Source of the DNA: Bacillota bacterium | GTDB lineage: Bacteria > Bacillota > Clostridia > Lachnospirales > Lachnospiraceae | Reading direction: 5' to 3' | Length of the DNA: 15,959 bases | Assembly (NCBI GenBank): GCA_023436225.1 | Contig: JAEZKA010000045.1 | Span: forward strand, 1 to 15,959 | Shown here: in pieces, positions 7,390 to 14,552 of the stretch | Position numbering within the stretch: the first letter of the stretch is position 1 | Layout of the letters: each line of letters begins with the position of its first letter | The notes under the pieces: generated by a model | The model's database searches: none | Told to the model about the DNA's origin: nothing | The model's input: the letters and a program-made list of their open reading frames with translations, nothing else | Made by a program: the position numbers and the translations under genes

Positions 7390-8274
7390 ATGAAAAAGAG
7401 ATTATCTGCAATATTAATTATTATATTGTTACTTGGAAACGTGACAAGGATTGAACTATTTCCCGGGCGTGGATATGAGGAATGGTTACGTATAAGCTCC
7501 AGGGCAGATGCAGCCACCGAGGTTACTATTAAAAGTGAGAAGGAATTGGTTAAGATACTATATCAGACGCTATTAAATCGGGAAGAGAAGATTGTTATTA
7601 AGCATTCACTTTCGGATTATAGAATGGATCTTAATGATCTTCTTACAAAGATATATGCTATTGATGATGAAAATACGGCTAAAGACAGTGACTACCTGAA
7701 ATATTCCTTAGTCAGATGGGGTTATTCAGGAACAAAGATCGGTAAAAAAACGACACTGAATTTTGAGTTCACCTATAAAACTACATTAGCAGAAGAGAAG
7801 GCGGTGGATAAAAAGGTTAAAAGTATCCTGCAGGAATTAGAGTTGGAGGGTGCTTCTGATTTTGAGAAGGTAAAGAAGATCCACGACTATATTATCAATC
7901 GTGTAAGCTATGACAATAGTCTTGAGAAAGCCTCTGCATATGATGCACTGATTGATAAGTCAGCGGTTTGTGAAGGATATAGTATGCTGGCATACCGCAT
8001 GTTTACACAAGCCGGTCTTAAGTGCAAAATCATCGCAGGAACTGGTAATGGCGGCTCTCATGCTTGGAATATTGTAAAGGTTAAGGACAAATGGTACAAT
8101 ATCGATTTGACCTGGGATGATCCGATTTCCTCTGACAAAAAACCGATGCTGGTATATGATTTCTTCCTAAAAAACACGAAAGACTTTGTAGATCACAAGA
8201 GAAGTGCAGAGTATAAGACAGAAGAGTTCGTTAAAACCTATCCCATATCCAAGACAAGTTATAAGCTGAAATAA
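7390..8274 (+). CDS. Membrane-anchored or secreted transglutaminase-like protein
   Basis: A 294-residue protein with a positively charged start and a hydrophobic core at about 6-17, a signal peptide or signal anchor. A C-terminal transglutaminase-like (papain-fold) domain spans about 155-250. The catalytic triad is visible: Cys194 in SAVCEGYSMLAYRMF, His224 in GGSHAWNIVKV and Asp239 in YNIDLTWDDP. Bacterial members are usually envelope peptidases or protein-modifying enzymes rather than classical cross-linkers; the substrate is unknown. The region 45-150 is rich in Lys and Glu and not recognised. GGAGGAGG (7379-7386) lies just before the ATG. A short inverted repeat (CAGTAGT 7341-7347, ACTACTG 7373-7379) could fold over the edge of that site. 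It follows the HAD gene by 49 bases and is closed by a strong terminator. Confidence 0.88.
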   Translation: MKKRLSAILIIILLLGNVTRIELFPGRGYEEWLRISSRADAATEVTIKSEKELVKILYQTLLNREEKIVIKHSLSDYRMDLNDLLTKIYAIDDENTAKDSDYLKYSLVRWGYSGTKIGKKTTLNFEFTYKTTLAEEKAVDKKVKSILQELELEGASDFEKVKKIHDYIINRVSYDNSLEKASAYDALIDKSAVCEGYSMLAYRMFTQAGLKCKIIAGTGNGGSHAWNIVKVKDKWYNIDLTWDDPISSDKKPMLVYDFFLKNTKDFVDHKRSAEYKTEEFVKTYPISKTSYKLK

Positions 8275-8300
8275 TGATAAAGAAACGAATAGATCAAAAG

Positions 8301-8337
8301 AAAATCTCAAGACGATCAAAGAAATCTTGGGATTTTT
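8301..8337 (+). terminator. Intrinsic terminator after the transglutaminase-like gene
   Basis: AAAATCTCAAGA (8301-8312) pairs with TCTTGGGATTTT (8325-8336), a 12-bp stem with one T-G pair and a 12-base loop, followed by the end of a T-run at 8337. Confidence 0.88.
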
Positions 8338-8363
8338 ATCGTTGATACTTTAAAATATTACTC

Positions 8364-8392
8364 TTTAAAATACAGACTTTTAATGTTATACT
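8364..8392 (+). promoter_or_regulatory. Likely extended -10 promoter of gdpP
   Basis: TATACT (8387-8392) is preceded by TG one base upstream (TGTTATACT), and a weak -35 TTTAAA lies 17 bases upstream at 8364-8369. Initiation would be near 8399, inside the first arm of the inverted repeat that starts at 8391. An alternative is TTGATA (8342-8347) with TAAAAT (8366-8371) at 18 bases. Either choice gives gdpP a leader of about 275-300 bases. Confidence 0.5.
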
Positions 8393-8640
8393 ATACGGGA
8401 TAAGCAAAGATTCGTGAAATAAAGGACAGACGTAAGTACTCGTACTTACAGGATGTCGATTATATCACGAAACGCGCAAGGCGAGCGAGTGAACGTTTCA
8501 ATCACGAGCTACGGGGCTTATCCCGTATAGTGCAAGTAGGCAACGCGAGAGAGTGAATGCTACAATCACGAGCTACGGTGCTTATCCCGTATAGACACTT
8601 AAGCAAGGCGAGCGAGTGAACACTGATCCCCGTAAGGTCG
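8391..8640 (+). repeat. Nested inverted and tandem repeat element in the gdpP leader
   Basis: The arm CTATACGGGATAAGC (8391-8405) has two exact reverse complements, at 8516-8530 and 8580-8594. Inside, TTCGTGA (8411-8417) pairs with TCACGAA (8465-8471), GACA (8425-8428) with TGTC (8454-8457), and GTAAGTAC (8432-8439) with GTACTTAC (8442-8449), making one long nested stem. The downstream half is tandemly repeated. The 32-base block 8499-8530 recurs at 8563-8594 with one mismatch (period 64), and a 19-base block beginning GCAAGGCGAGCGAG recurs exactly at 8476-8494 and 8603-8621. It is GC-richer than its surroundings, has no open frame of note, and lies between the promoter and gdpP. It could be a structured 5' leader or a MITE-like dispersed repeat with 15-bp terminal inverted repeats; no clear target duplication was seen. 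Confidence 0.8.
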
Positions 8641-8674
8641 TGAAGTATTTTAATGAGATAAAGGAGTCTTTATC

Positions 8675-10735
8675 ATGAACCGTAGAATGAAACTTAGTGG
8701 TGCACTGAGAGTATACCTGCTCTGGCCGATTATTTTGACATCGGTATTACTGTGCATGAATCTGAGTATTTATCTGATAGACCGATTAGCGGGCTACGTT
8801 ATGACGGCTTTTACTGTTATATATTTTGTAATGGCTTTAACGGTATACTTAGTAAAACGCCATAAAATAGCAGCTGAAATGGTGCGGTATGCCATGGATT
8901 ACGGTCAGGTGCAGAAGCGTTTACTGAAGGAATTAAATCTGCCCTATGCTATTCTTGACCTGGAGGGAAGAATGCAATGGGGTAATGATGAATTCATGGA
9001 TATAATACAGGAGAAGAGTGCAGCCAGACGTTCTATCTCGAATATTTTTCCCGAGATAACGGAGGAAGTCCTTCCGAAGAAGGAGATAGATGAGGTTCTG
9101 CATGTGGTTCTCCATGGCCGAAATTATAAGGTTCTGCTTCGAAAGGTAATTGCCCCTGATTTTGAGGAGGATTTCAATTTTAATCTGAATGATAACGAAG
9201 GTGCATGGGAAGGCCGAAATGCGCTGATCGCAATGTATCTCTACGACGAGACAGAGATTATCTCTCTATTGAAGGAGAATAAGGAACAGAAGCTGGTTAC
9301 AGGATTACTATATATCGATAATTATGAGGAAGCTCTCGAAAGTATTGATGAGGTTCGACGATCTCTATTAACTGCCTTGGTTGACAGAAAAATCAATAAA
9401 TACATGCAGGGAATCGATGCGATTACAAAGAAACTGGAGAAAGATAAATATATCTTCGTGTTCCAGCAAAAATACCTGCCTTTCCTTCAGACAAGCAAGT
9501 TCTCATTACTGGAGGAGGTTAGAGGCGTTAATATCGGTAATGAGATGTCCGTTACGATCAGCATTGGTCTAGGAGTGAATGCGGATACCTATATCAGCGG
9601 CTATGAATATGCCAGAGCAGCTATCGATTTAGCTCTGGGTCGTGGCGGTGATCAAGCGGTTATCAAGGATCGGGAGAAGATATCTTACTATGGAGGTAAG
9701 AGCATTTCCGTTGAGAAGAGTACTCGTGTTAAGGCCAGGGTAAAAGCCCATGCTTTCCGTGAATTTGTGGAAGGCAAGGATAAGGTTGTTATTATGGGAC
9801 ATAAAATCGGAGATGTGGATTCCTTTGGATCTGCCATTGGTGTATATCGCATCGCCAAATCCTTTAACAAGAAGGTCCATATTGTAATTAATGAGGTTAC
9901 CTCCTCTCTCCGTCCGATAATGAACAAGTTTGTGCATAATCCGGATTATGAAGAGGATATGTTCCTAAAGAATGATCAGGCAAAGGATGTAGTGGACGGT
10001 AATACGCTGCTGGTTATCGTAGATGTTAACCGGCCGTCCTATCTGGAATGTTCGGAGTTGCTGGAGCATACGAAAACCATTGTTATATTTGACCATCATC
10101 GCCAGACAAATGAGGCGATTGATTCCGCGGTGCTTTCCTATATAGAGCCTTATGCTTCCTCGACCAGTGAGATGATTGCAGAAATCATGCAATATATCGG
10201 TGGTAATCTAAAACTGAAGCCTGTAGAGGCAGACGCTTTATATGCAGGTATCATGATTGATACCAATAACTTCTTGACTAAGACGGGAGTACGTACCTTC
10301 GAAGCAGCAGCATATCTGCGAAGGAGCGGTGCTGATGTAACCCGAATTCGTAAATCCTTCCGAAGCGAGATGGCTGACTTTAAGATTAAAGCAGATGCAA
10401 TCAGCAGCACAGAGCTTTTCCTAAATCATTATGCAATCGCAGTCTGCGCAAGCTCTGAGGTGGATAGCCCAATGATTCTAGGCGCTCAGGTTGCAAATGA
10501 GCTTTTGAATATCAATGATATCAAAGCAACCTTTGTTCTAACAGAATACAATGGTAAGATCTATATTAGTGCTAGATCCATTGATGAAGTGAATGTTCAG
10601 ATTATCATGGAGAAGCTGGGTGGCGGTGGTCACTTGAGTGTAGCCGGAAGCCAATTAGAGAATACAACCATTCAAGATGCAATCATAAAAGTGAAAGCAA
10701 CGTTAACTAAGATGCATGAAGAGGGAGAATTGTAG
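8675..10735 (+). CDS. gdpP: GdpP-type cyclic-di-AMP phosphodiesterase
   Basis: A 686-residue membrane enzyme of the GdpP/YybT family that hydrolyses c-di-AMP to pApA. Domains in order: two membrane segments (about 13-33 and 40-60), a PAS-like region (about 85-150), a degenerate GGDEF domain (about 205-330), a DHH domain (about 368-530) and DHHA1 (about 585-680). Catalytic residues are visible: His376, Asp380 and Asp382 in MGHKIGDVDSFGSA, Asp450 in VDVNRP, the DHH triplet 473-475, and Asp529 in MIDTNNF. GGGGH at 649-653 is the DHHA1 signature. The GGDEF signature is replaced by LEKDKYIFVF near 254-263, as expected for this family. AAGGAG (8661-8666) is 8 bases before the ATG. It heads the conserved gdpP-rplI-dnaB order, behind an unusual structured leader. 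Confidence 0.95.
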   Translation: MNRRMKLSGALRVYLLWPIILTSVLLCMNLSIYLIDRLAGYVMTAFTVIYFVMALTVYLVKRHKIAAEMVRYAMDYGQVQKRLLKELNLPYAILDLEGRMQWGNDEFMDIIQEKSAARRSISNIFPEITEEVLPKKEIDEVLHVVLHGRNYKVLLRKVIAPDFEEDFNFNLNDNEGAWEGRNALIAMYLYDETEIISLLKENKEQKLVTGLLYIDNYEEALESIDEVRRSLLTALVDRKINKYMQGIDAITKKLEKDKYIFVFQQKYLPFLQTSKFSLLEEVRGVNIGNEMSVTISIGLGVNADTYISGYEYARAAIDLALGRGGDQAVIKDREKISYYGGKSISVEKSTRVKARVKAHAFREFVEGKDKVVIMGHKIGDVDSFGSAIGVYRIAKSFNKKVHIVINEVTSSLRPIMNKFVHNPDYEEDMFLKNDQAKDVVDGNTLLVIVDVNRPSYLECSELLEHTKTIVIFDHHRQTNEAIDSAVLSYIEPYASSTSEMIAEIMQYIGGNLKLKPVEADALYAGIMIDTNNFLTKTGVRTFEAAAYLRRSGADVTRIRKSFRSEMADFKIKADAISSTELFLNHYAIAVCASSEVDSPMILGAQVANELLNINDIKATFVLTEYNGKIYISARSIDEVNVQIIMEKLGGGGHLSVAGSQLENTTIQDAIIKVKATLTKMHEEGEL

Positions 10736-10767
10736 CGAGATTCAAGTGACGCTTCAGAACCAAGCTC

Positions 10768-10784
10768 GAAAATCTACGATTTTC
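10768..10784. repeat. Short perfect hairpin GAAAATC-TAC-GATTTTC
   Basis: A 7-bp stem with a 3-base loop lies 33 bases after gdpP. It sits inside weaker outer pairing (TGACG 10747-10751 with CGTCA 10800-10804; CCAA 10760-10763 with TTGG 10792-10795). The core is the same as in the ahpC-ahpF spacer at 4628-4648. There is no U-tract typical of a terminator. Confidence 0.5.
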
Positions 10785-10846
10785 TTAATATTTGGCTCAC
10801 GTCATACAAGATGAAACGATACATCAATTCACTTGTTATGAATAAG

Positions 10847-10899
10847 AATATTTAAAATAAGCCGTAAAAAGTAAGCGATCAAGTCTTATTTTGAATATT
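10847..10899 (+). promoter_or_regulatory. 15-bp inverted repeat upstream of rplI
   Basis: AATATTTAAAATAAG (10847-10861) pairs with CTTATTTTGAATATT (10885-10899) over all 15 positions with one T-G pair, enclosing a 23-base loop. It ends about 50 bases before the rplI start, and the bases after it are not a T-run, so a leader structure, processing site or operator is more likely than a terminator. No convincing separate rplI promoter was found, so rplI is probably transcribed from gdpP or from within this spacer. Confidence 0.55.
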
Positions 10900-10949
10900 T
10901 CTGATTGGCTCTGAATAGTACAAATTTGATTGATAAAGGAGAGAGACAC

Positions 10950-11396
10950 ATGGAGATTATTTTAACACAGGATGTAAAGGCCCTTGGTAAAAAAGGTGAA
11001 ATTGTTAAAGTGAATGATGGTTATGCGAGAAACTTCATATTACCGAAAAAGTTAGGTCTGGAAGCGACTAAGCAGAACCTCTATGATTTGAATATGCAAA
11101 AGGCAGCAGAAGAGAAGAAGCAAAAGGAGATCTTGGAGGAAGCAAAGACCTTTGGGAAGAAGCTGGAGGAGCTTACAATCAAGCTGTCCATCAAAGCCGG
11201 TGAAGGCGGCAAGACTTTTGGTTCTGTTTCTACTAAGGAAATCGCGGAAGCGGCAAAAAAGCAGTTCAATCTGGATCTTGATAAGAAAAAACTTCAGTTA
11301 AATGATCCGATTAAGCACGCAGGCTCTTATACCATCCCAGTGAAATTGCATCCGCAAGTGACCGCAGAGATGAAAGTTGTGGTTGAGGCTGTTTAA
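10950..11396 (+). CDS. rplI: Ribosomal protein bL9
   Basis: A 148-residue 50S subunit protein that binds 23S rRNA and bridges to neighbouring ribosomes through a long helix. The N-terminal signature is complete: KGEIVKVNDGYARNFILP followed by K and the AT at about 38-39. The connecting helix is rich in Lys and Glu (about 45-75), and the C-terminal domain covers the rest. Length is standard. The frame is open to a TTG at 10905, but ATG 10950 gives the canonical start MEIILTQDVK, and AAAGGAGAG at 10935-10943 is well placed. dnaB follows 32 bases later with its own Shine-Dalgarno, the usual Firmicute arrangement. Confidence 0.97.
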   Translation: MEIILTQDVKALGKKGEIVKVNDGYARNFILPKKLGLEATKQNLYDLNMQKAAEEKKQKEILEEAKTFGKKLEELTIKLSIKAGEGGKTFGSVSTKEIAEAAKKQFNLDLDKKKLQLNDPIKHAGSYTIPVKLHPQVTAEMKVVVEAV

Positions 11397-11428
11397 GGTA
11401 TGTAATAAATGCTACGGGAGGATTACCA

Positions 11429-12757
11429 ATGGATGAATCATTTATAAAAAGAATACTTCCCCATAGCGCTGAAGCAGAGCAGTCAGTCATTGGATCAATG
11501 ATTATGGATAAGGATGCGATTGTAGCCGCTTCGGAAGTAATTACTAGTACAGATTTCTATGAGCAACAATATGCGATACTATTTGAGACTATGCTGGAGC
11601 TGCACAATGAAGGAAAACCGGTCGATCTGGTCACTCTTCAGGATCGATTAAAAGAGAAGGATGTACCGCCTCAGATCTGCAGTCTGGAATTCATACGAGA
11701 TCTGGTGACAGCAGTGCCGACCTCGGCGAATGTCAGGTATTATGCTCAAATAGTAAGAGATAAAGCAGTCCTTCGAAGATTAATCAAGGTATCGGAAGAG
11801 ACTGCAAATGAGTGCTATCTGGATAAAGAGAAGCTGGATGTAATCATGGAGAAGACTGAAAAGCAGGTGTTTGATATTGTCCAGAACAGAGGAACCAAGG
11901 AATTTACGGATATTAAGGAAGTGGTTCTTCGCTCCATTGATAGTATTGAGGCTGCGGCTAAGAATCAGGGCAGTGTAACTGGTGTAGCAACAGGCTTTTA
12001 TGATTTGGATTATAAAACAGCAGGTTTACAGCCTTCTGATTTAATATTGATTGCAGCCAGACCTTCCATGGGTAAGACTGCATTTGTACTTAATATCGCG
12101 GAGTATGTTGCTTTGAAATCCAATGTAACAACCGTTGTTTTCAGCTTGGAAATGTCACAGGACCAGTTGGTTAAGCGTATGCTGGCCATGAATTCCAGAG
12201 TTGATTCCCAGGCAATACGTACCGGTTCCTTATCCGGAGAGGACTGGGCACTTCTGATGGAAAGTGCACGTGTCATCGGGAATTCTAACCTGGTGATCGA
12301 TGATACCTCGGCTATCTCGGTAAGTGAGCTTCGCTCCAAATGCAGAAAGCTTAAACTGGAGAAGAATCTGGGGCTGATCATCATTGACTACCTTCAGCTG
12401 ATGACAGGTAGTAAAAAAGCAGAATCCAGACAACAGGAGATTTCTGAGATATCGAGATCCTTAAAATCCTTAGCAAGGGAAATCAATGTACCGGTCGTTG
12501 CACTTTCTCAGTTAAGCCGAGCGGTAGAGCAGCGTCCGGACAAACGTCCGATGCTATCCGACCTCCGTGAATCCGGTGCTATTGAGCAGGATGCCGATGT
12601 TGTAATGTTCATTTACCGTGATGATTATTACAACAAAGATACGGAGGAACCCGGTGTGTCAGAGATTATTATCGGTAAGCAGAGAAATGGTCCGGTAGGT
12701 ACAGTAAAGCTGGCTTGGCAAGCAAACTTCACCAAGTTCGCAAATCTGGAGAGATAA
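11429..12757 (+). CDS. dnaB: Replicative DNA helicase DnaB/DnaC
   Basis: A 442-residue hexameric 5'-3' helicase that unwinds DNA at the replication fork and interacts with primase. The N-terminal domain (about 1-150) begins with the typical PHSAEAEQSVIGSM. The RecA-like domain shows Walker A ARPSMGKTAF at about 210-219, motif H1a FSLEM (238-242), Walker B LIIIDYLQL (316-324, Asp320), motif H3 ALSQLSRAVEQR (358-369) and motif H4 with RPMLSDLRESGAIEQDADVV from 373. Length is normal and no intein is inserted. GGGAGG lies about 7 bases before the ATG. In Bacillus the orthologue is named dnaC. It directly follows rplI. No clear terminator was found behind it. Confidence 0.97.
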   Translation: MDESFIKRILPHSAEAEQSVIGSMIMDKDAIVAASEVITSTDFYEQQYAILFETMLELHNEGKPVDLVTLQDRLKEKDVPPQICSLEFIRDLVTAVPTSANVRYYAQIVRDKAVLRRLIKVSEETANECYLDKEKLDVIMEKTEKQVFDIVQNRGTKEFTDIKEVVLRSIDSIEAAAKNQGSVTGVATGFYDLDYKTAGLQPSDLILIAARPSMGKTAFVLNIAEYVALKSNVTTVVFSLEMSQDQLVKRMLAMNSRVDSQAIRTGSLSGEDWALLMESARVIGNSNLVIDDTSAISVSELRSKCRKLKLEKNLGLIIIDYLQLMTGSKKAESRQQEISEISRSLKSLAREINVPVVALSQLSRAVEQRPDKRPMLSDLRESGAIEQDADVVMFIYRDDYYNKDTEEPGVSEIIIGKQRNGPVGTVKLAWQANFTKFANLER

Positions 12758-12974
12758 GAATAGGAAGCGCTAGGCAGCGATACAATAATACAATGAATTT
12801 AAATACAGCTAGGTTGGTACCAATCCAAGAGGAAGCTCTGGATGAGTACCTATCTAGCTATTTTCTTTCACAGGACTCAGCCTTACTGGGTGAGACTTCC
12901 TCCGTCAAGCTTGATGTCGATAGTCTTTGAAATGGTAGAATATGTATATCATTGCATTTTATTCTCTTTTCTTA
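12758..12974. other. Gap between dnaB and the MFS promoter
   Basis: The full stretch from the dnaB stop to the MFS start is 302 bases. It holds the doubtful 45-codon frame at 12793-12930, an AT-rich stretch at 12930-12974, then the MFS promoter and leader. I see no convincing intrinsic terminator for dnaB, repeat or RNA gene. Confidence 0.5.
12793..12930 (+). CDS. Possible small protein between dnaB and the MFS gene (uncertain)
   Basis: An ATG at 12793 opens a 45-codon frame (start MNLNTARLVPIQEEALDEYL) that ends at TGA 12928-12930. The peptide is acidic, with a plausible amphipathic helix and no membrane segment. The frame is also open upstream into the end of dnaB, which is probably coincidental. 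The purine match AGGAAG at 12764-12769 is 23 bases before the ATG, too far to be a normal ribosome binding site. No family is recognised. It may be non-coding or a remnant. Confidence 0.25.
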   Translation: MNLNTARLVPIQEEALDEYLSSYFLSQDSALLGETSSVKLDVDSL

Positions 12975-13003
12975 TTGACAAAAATATATCAAATTAGTAC
13001 AAT
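12975..13003 (+). promoter_or_regulatory. Near-perfect sigma-A promoter of the MFS gene
   Basis: TTGACA (12975-12980), a 17-base AT-rich spacer and TACAAT (12998-13003). Transcription would begin near 13010, downstream of the first TTG of the open frame (13003), which therefore cannot be the start codon. No operator-like palindrome overlaps it. Confidence 0.88.
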
Positions 13004-13059
13004 TGGTTCTCAACGGATTAATAAGTATCATGTTTCTAAAAGAAATGGAGGGGATATTC

Positions 13060-14331
13060 TTGGAAACAAAGCATGCGAAACTTACTTATCTCGGATTGCC
13101 TAGAAGTGTATATGTTATATTTTTTGCTAGAGTTGTTAACTCAATGGGGAATTTTGTACATCCTTTCATGACCCTGCTATTAACCTCTAAAGGAGGAATG
13201 GGGGAGGAAAAGGTCGGATTATTTCTATTGTTGTCTGCCGTAGTTCAGGTACCGGGCTCCTTACTAGGAGGAAGGCTCGCCGATAAGATGGGAAGAAAAA
13301 AGATTATGATTATCTTCATGGGACTCGCTGCGTTATGCTTAATTCCATGCGCATTCTTGTTGGACAATCAGGAACTATTTCATTACATACCATGGCTTTT
13401 AATCCTGTCCTCCTATTTTGGAAGTGTAGCCGGGCCAGCAAGTGGAGCTATGATGAATGATTTGACTTTACCTGAGAACCGTCAGGCTGCATTCTCACTG
13501 CTTTACATGGGTATGAATGCCGGAACAGCGTTAGGCTCTATTATTGCCGGTGTTCTGTTTAATAATTTCATGAAGTTCCTATTTATTGGAGATGCAATTA
13601 CTACGTTCTTTTCCATTATCCTGTTGGTATTCTTAGTGAAGGAGACGAAACCGGAGAAAGAGGAGTTAGAGCAGGTTATTATGGAGAGAAATGAGGAGAA
13701 GGCAGAGACGGGTGGCTTACTTTCTGCATTGTTAAAACGTCCGGCTCTCTTGATTTTTGCCAGCCTTGATATGCTCTATGCCTTCGTTTATGCACAAACC
13801 AATTTCAGTCTGCCATTACAGACCAAAGCGGTATTTGGAGAAGAGCTTGGTGCGCGTTTCTTTGGAACCTTTGCGACGATCAACTGTCTTGAAGTAATAT
13901 TCCTTACAACATTAGTTACTCTTCTCACAAGAAAGATCCGTGCCGTATATAATGTAGCAATAACGGGTATTTTCTATGCCATAGGCTTTGGTATGCTTTA
14001 CTTTGTAGAAAGCTTTTGGTTGTTCATTCTTTCCACAGTGATCTGGACGGTAGGAGAGATTATCAATGCAACTAACATCGGTGTGTATATTGCGAATCAT
14101 ACACCGATTACTCATCGTGGGCGTTTCAATTCCGTCATAAGCATTATTACGGGAACCGGCCAAGCAGTTTCACCTTATATTATGGGAGGCTTTATAGCAA
14201 GAAATAATGTAACGAATGTATGGCCAATTATCTTTGTCATATCCCTAGTAGCTGCTTTTTCCATGTACTTACTTGGAACATATGAAAAACGCAAACAAAA
14301 AAGATTTGAAGAGAATAATGCAATAGCATAA
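13060..14331 (+). CDS. MFS transporter, DHA1-like drug/metabolite efflux type
   Basis: A 423-residue inner-membrane protein with about twelve hydrophobic segments and a charged central loop (about 194-219, rich in Glu and Lys) joining the two six-helix halves. The MFS motif A between helices 2 and 3 is clear, GSLLGGRLADKMGRKK at about 66-81. This is a proton-coupled transporter fold, and drug or metabolite export is the most common role of such proteins, but no substrate can be read from sequence. The start is TTG at 13060: GGAGGGG at 13047-13053 lies 6 bases upstream, while the earlier TTG at 13003 is part of the promoter -10. The gene stands alone between its own promoter and terminator. 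Confidence 0.92.
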   Translation: METKHAKLTYLGLPRSVYVIFFARVVNSMGNFVHPFMTLLLTSKGGMGEEKVGLFLLLSAVVQVPGSLLGGRLADKMGRKKIMIIFMGLAALCLIPCAFLLDNQELFHYIPWLLILSSYFGSVAGPASGAMMNDLTLPENRQAAFSLLYMGMNAGTALGSIIAGVLFNNFMKFLFIGDAITTFFSIILLVFLVKETKPEKEELEQVIMERNEEKAETGGLLSALLKRPALLIFASLDMLYAFVYAQTNFSLPLQTKAVFGEELGARFFGTFATINCLEVIFLTTLVTLLTRKIRAVYNVAITGIFYAIGFGMLYFVESFWLFILSTVIWTVGEIINATNIGVYIANHTPITHRGRFNSVISIITGTGQAVSPYIMGGFIARNNVTNVWPIIFVISLVAAFSMYLLGTYEKRKQKRFEENNAIA

Positions 14332-14410
14332 ATATAAAATAGAAAAAGCCAATGGAATATTTTCATCTTATTATTCCGGCATTCTATGTTATTATATGAA
14401 AGTTATGTAG

Positions 14411-14444
14411 AAAAGAGGAAACTTCTATGGGGTTTCCTTTTTTT
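14411..14444 (+). terminator. Intrinsic terminator after the MFS gene
   Basis: AAAAGAGGAAAC (14411-14422) pairs with GTTTCCTTTTTT (14432-14443) over a 9-base loop, with one G-T pair, and a seven-base T-run covers 14438-14444. Confidence 0.87.
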
Positions 14445-14481
14445 GTGTCGATAAGTTATATGGGAAATAATGGTAATTATA

Positions 14482-14509
14482 TTGCAATTGAGGTTTGCTA
14501 TGTTATAAT
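14482..14509 (+). promoter_or_regulatory. Sigma-A promoter of the MerR-type gene
   Basis: TTGCAA (14482-14487), a 16-base spacer and a perfect TATAAT (14504-14509) preceded by TG one base upstream (extended -10). Initiation would be near 14516, so the GTG at 14517 lies at the transcript 5' end and is not a likely start codon. Confidence 0.8.
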
Positions 14510-14552
14510 GTAAAAAGTGGAAAATAATTACATAATAAGGGAGGGTGTTGGA

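Noticed and set aside
8391..8530. MITE with 15-bp terminal inverted repeats
   Set aside because: Kept as an alternative, not called: no target-site duplication is visible (left flank GTTATA, right flank TGCAAG), and the right arm is present twice.
8391..8594. CRISPR array
   Set aside because: There are only two full copies, the repeats are imperfect and embedded in an inverted-repeat structure, and no cas genes are nearby.
8391..8674. Known c-di-AMP (ydaO/yuaA) riboswitch in front of gdpP
   Set aside because: The sequence is strongly structured, but the conserved ydaO motif elements are not recognisable and the architecture is simple nested and tandem repeats. A covariance-model search would decide.
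10905..10949. Upstream TTG start of rplI
   Set aside because: The ATG at 10950 gives the invariant bL9 N-terminus and has a good Shine-Dalgarno; the extension would include that Shine-Dalgarno as coding sequence.
12715..12792. Small gene starting within the 3' end of dnaB
   Set aside because: This part of the open frame is an out-of-frame reading of conserved dnaB codons with no start signal.
12975..13059. MFS translation from TTG 13003 or ATG 13030
   Set aside because: 13003 is within the promoter -10 and 13030 has no ribosome binding site; TTG 13060 has GGAGGGG at ideal spacing.
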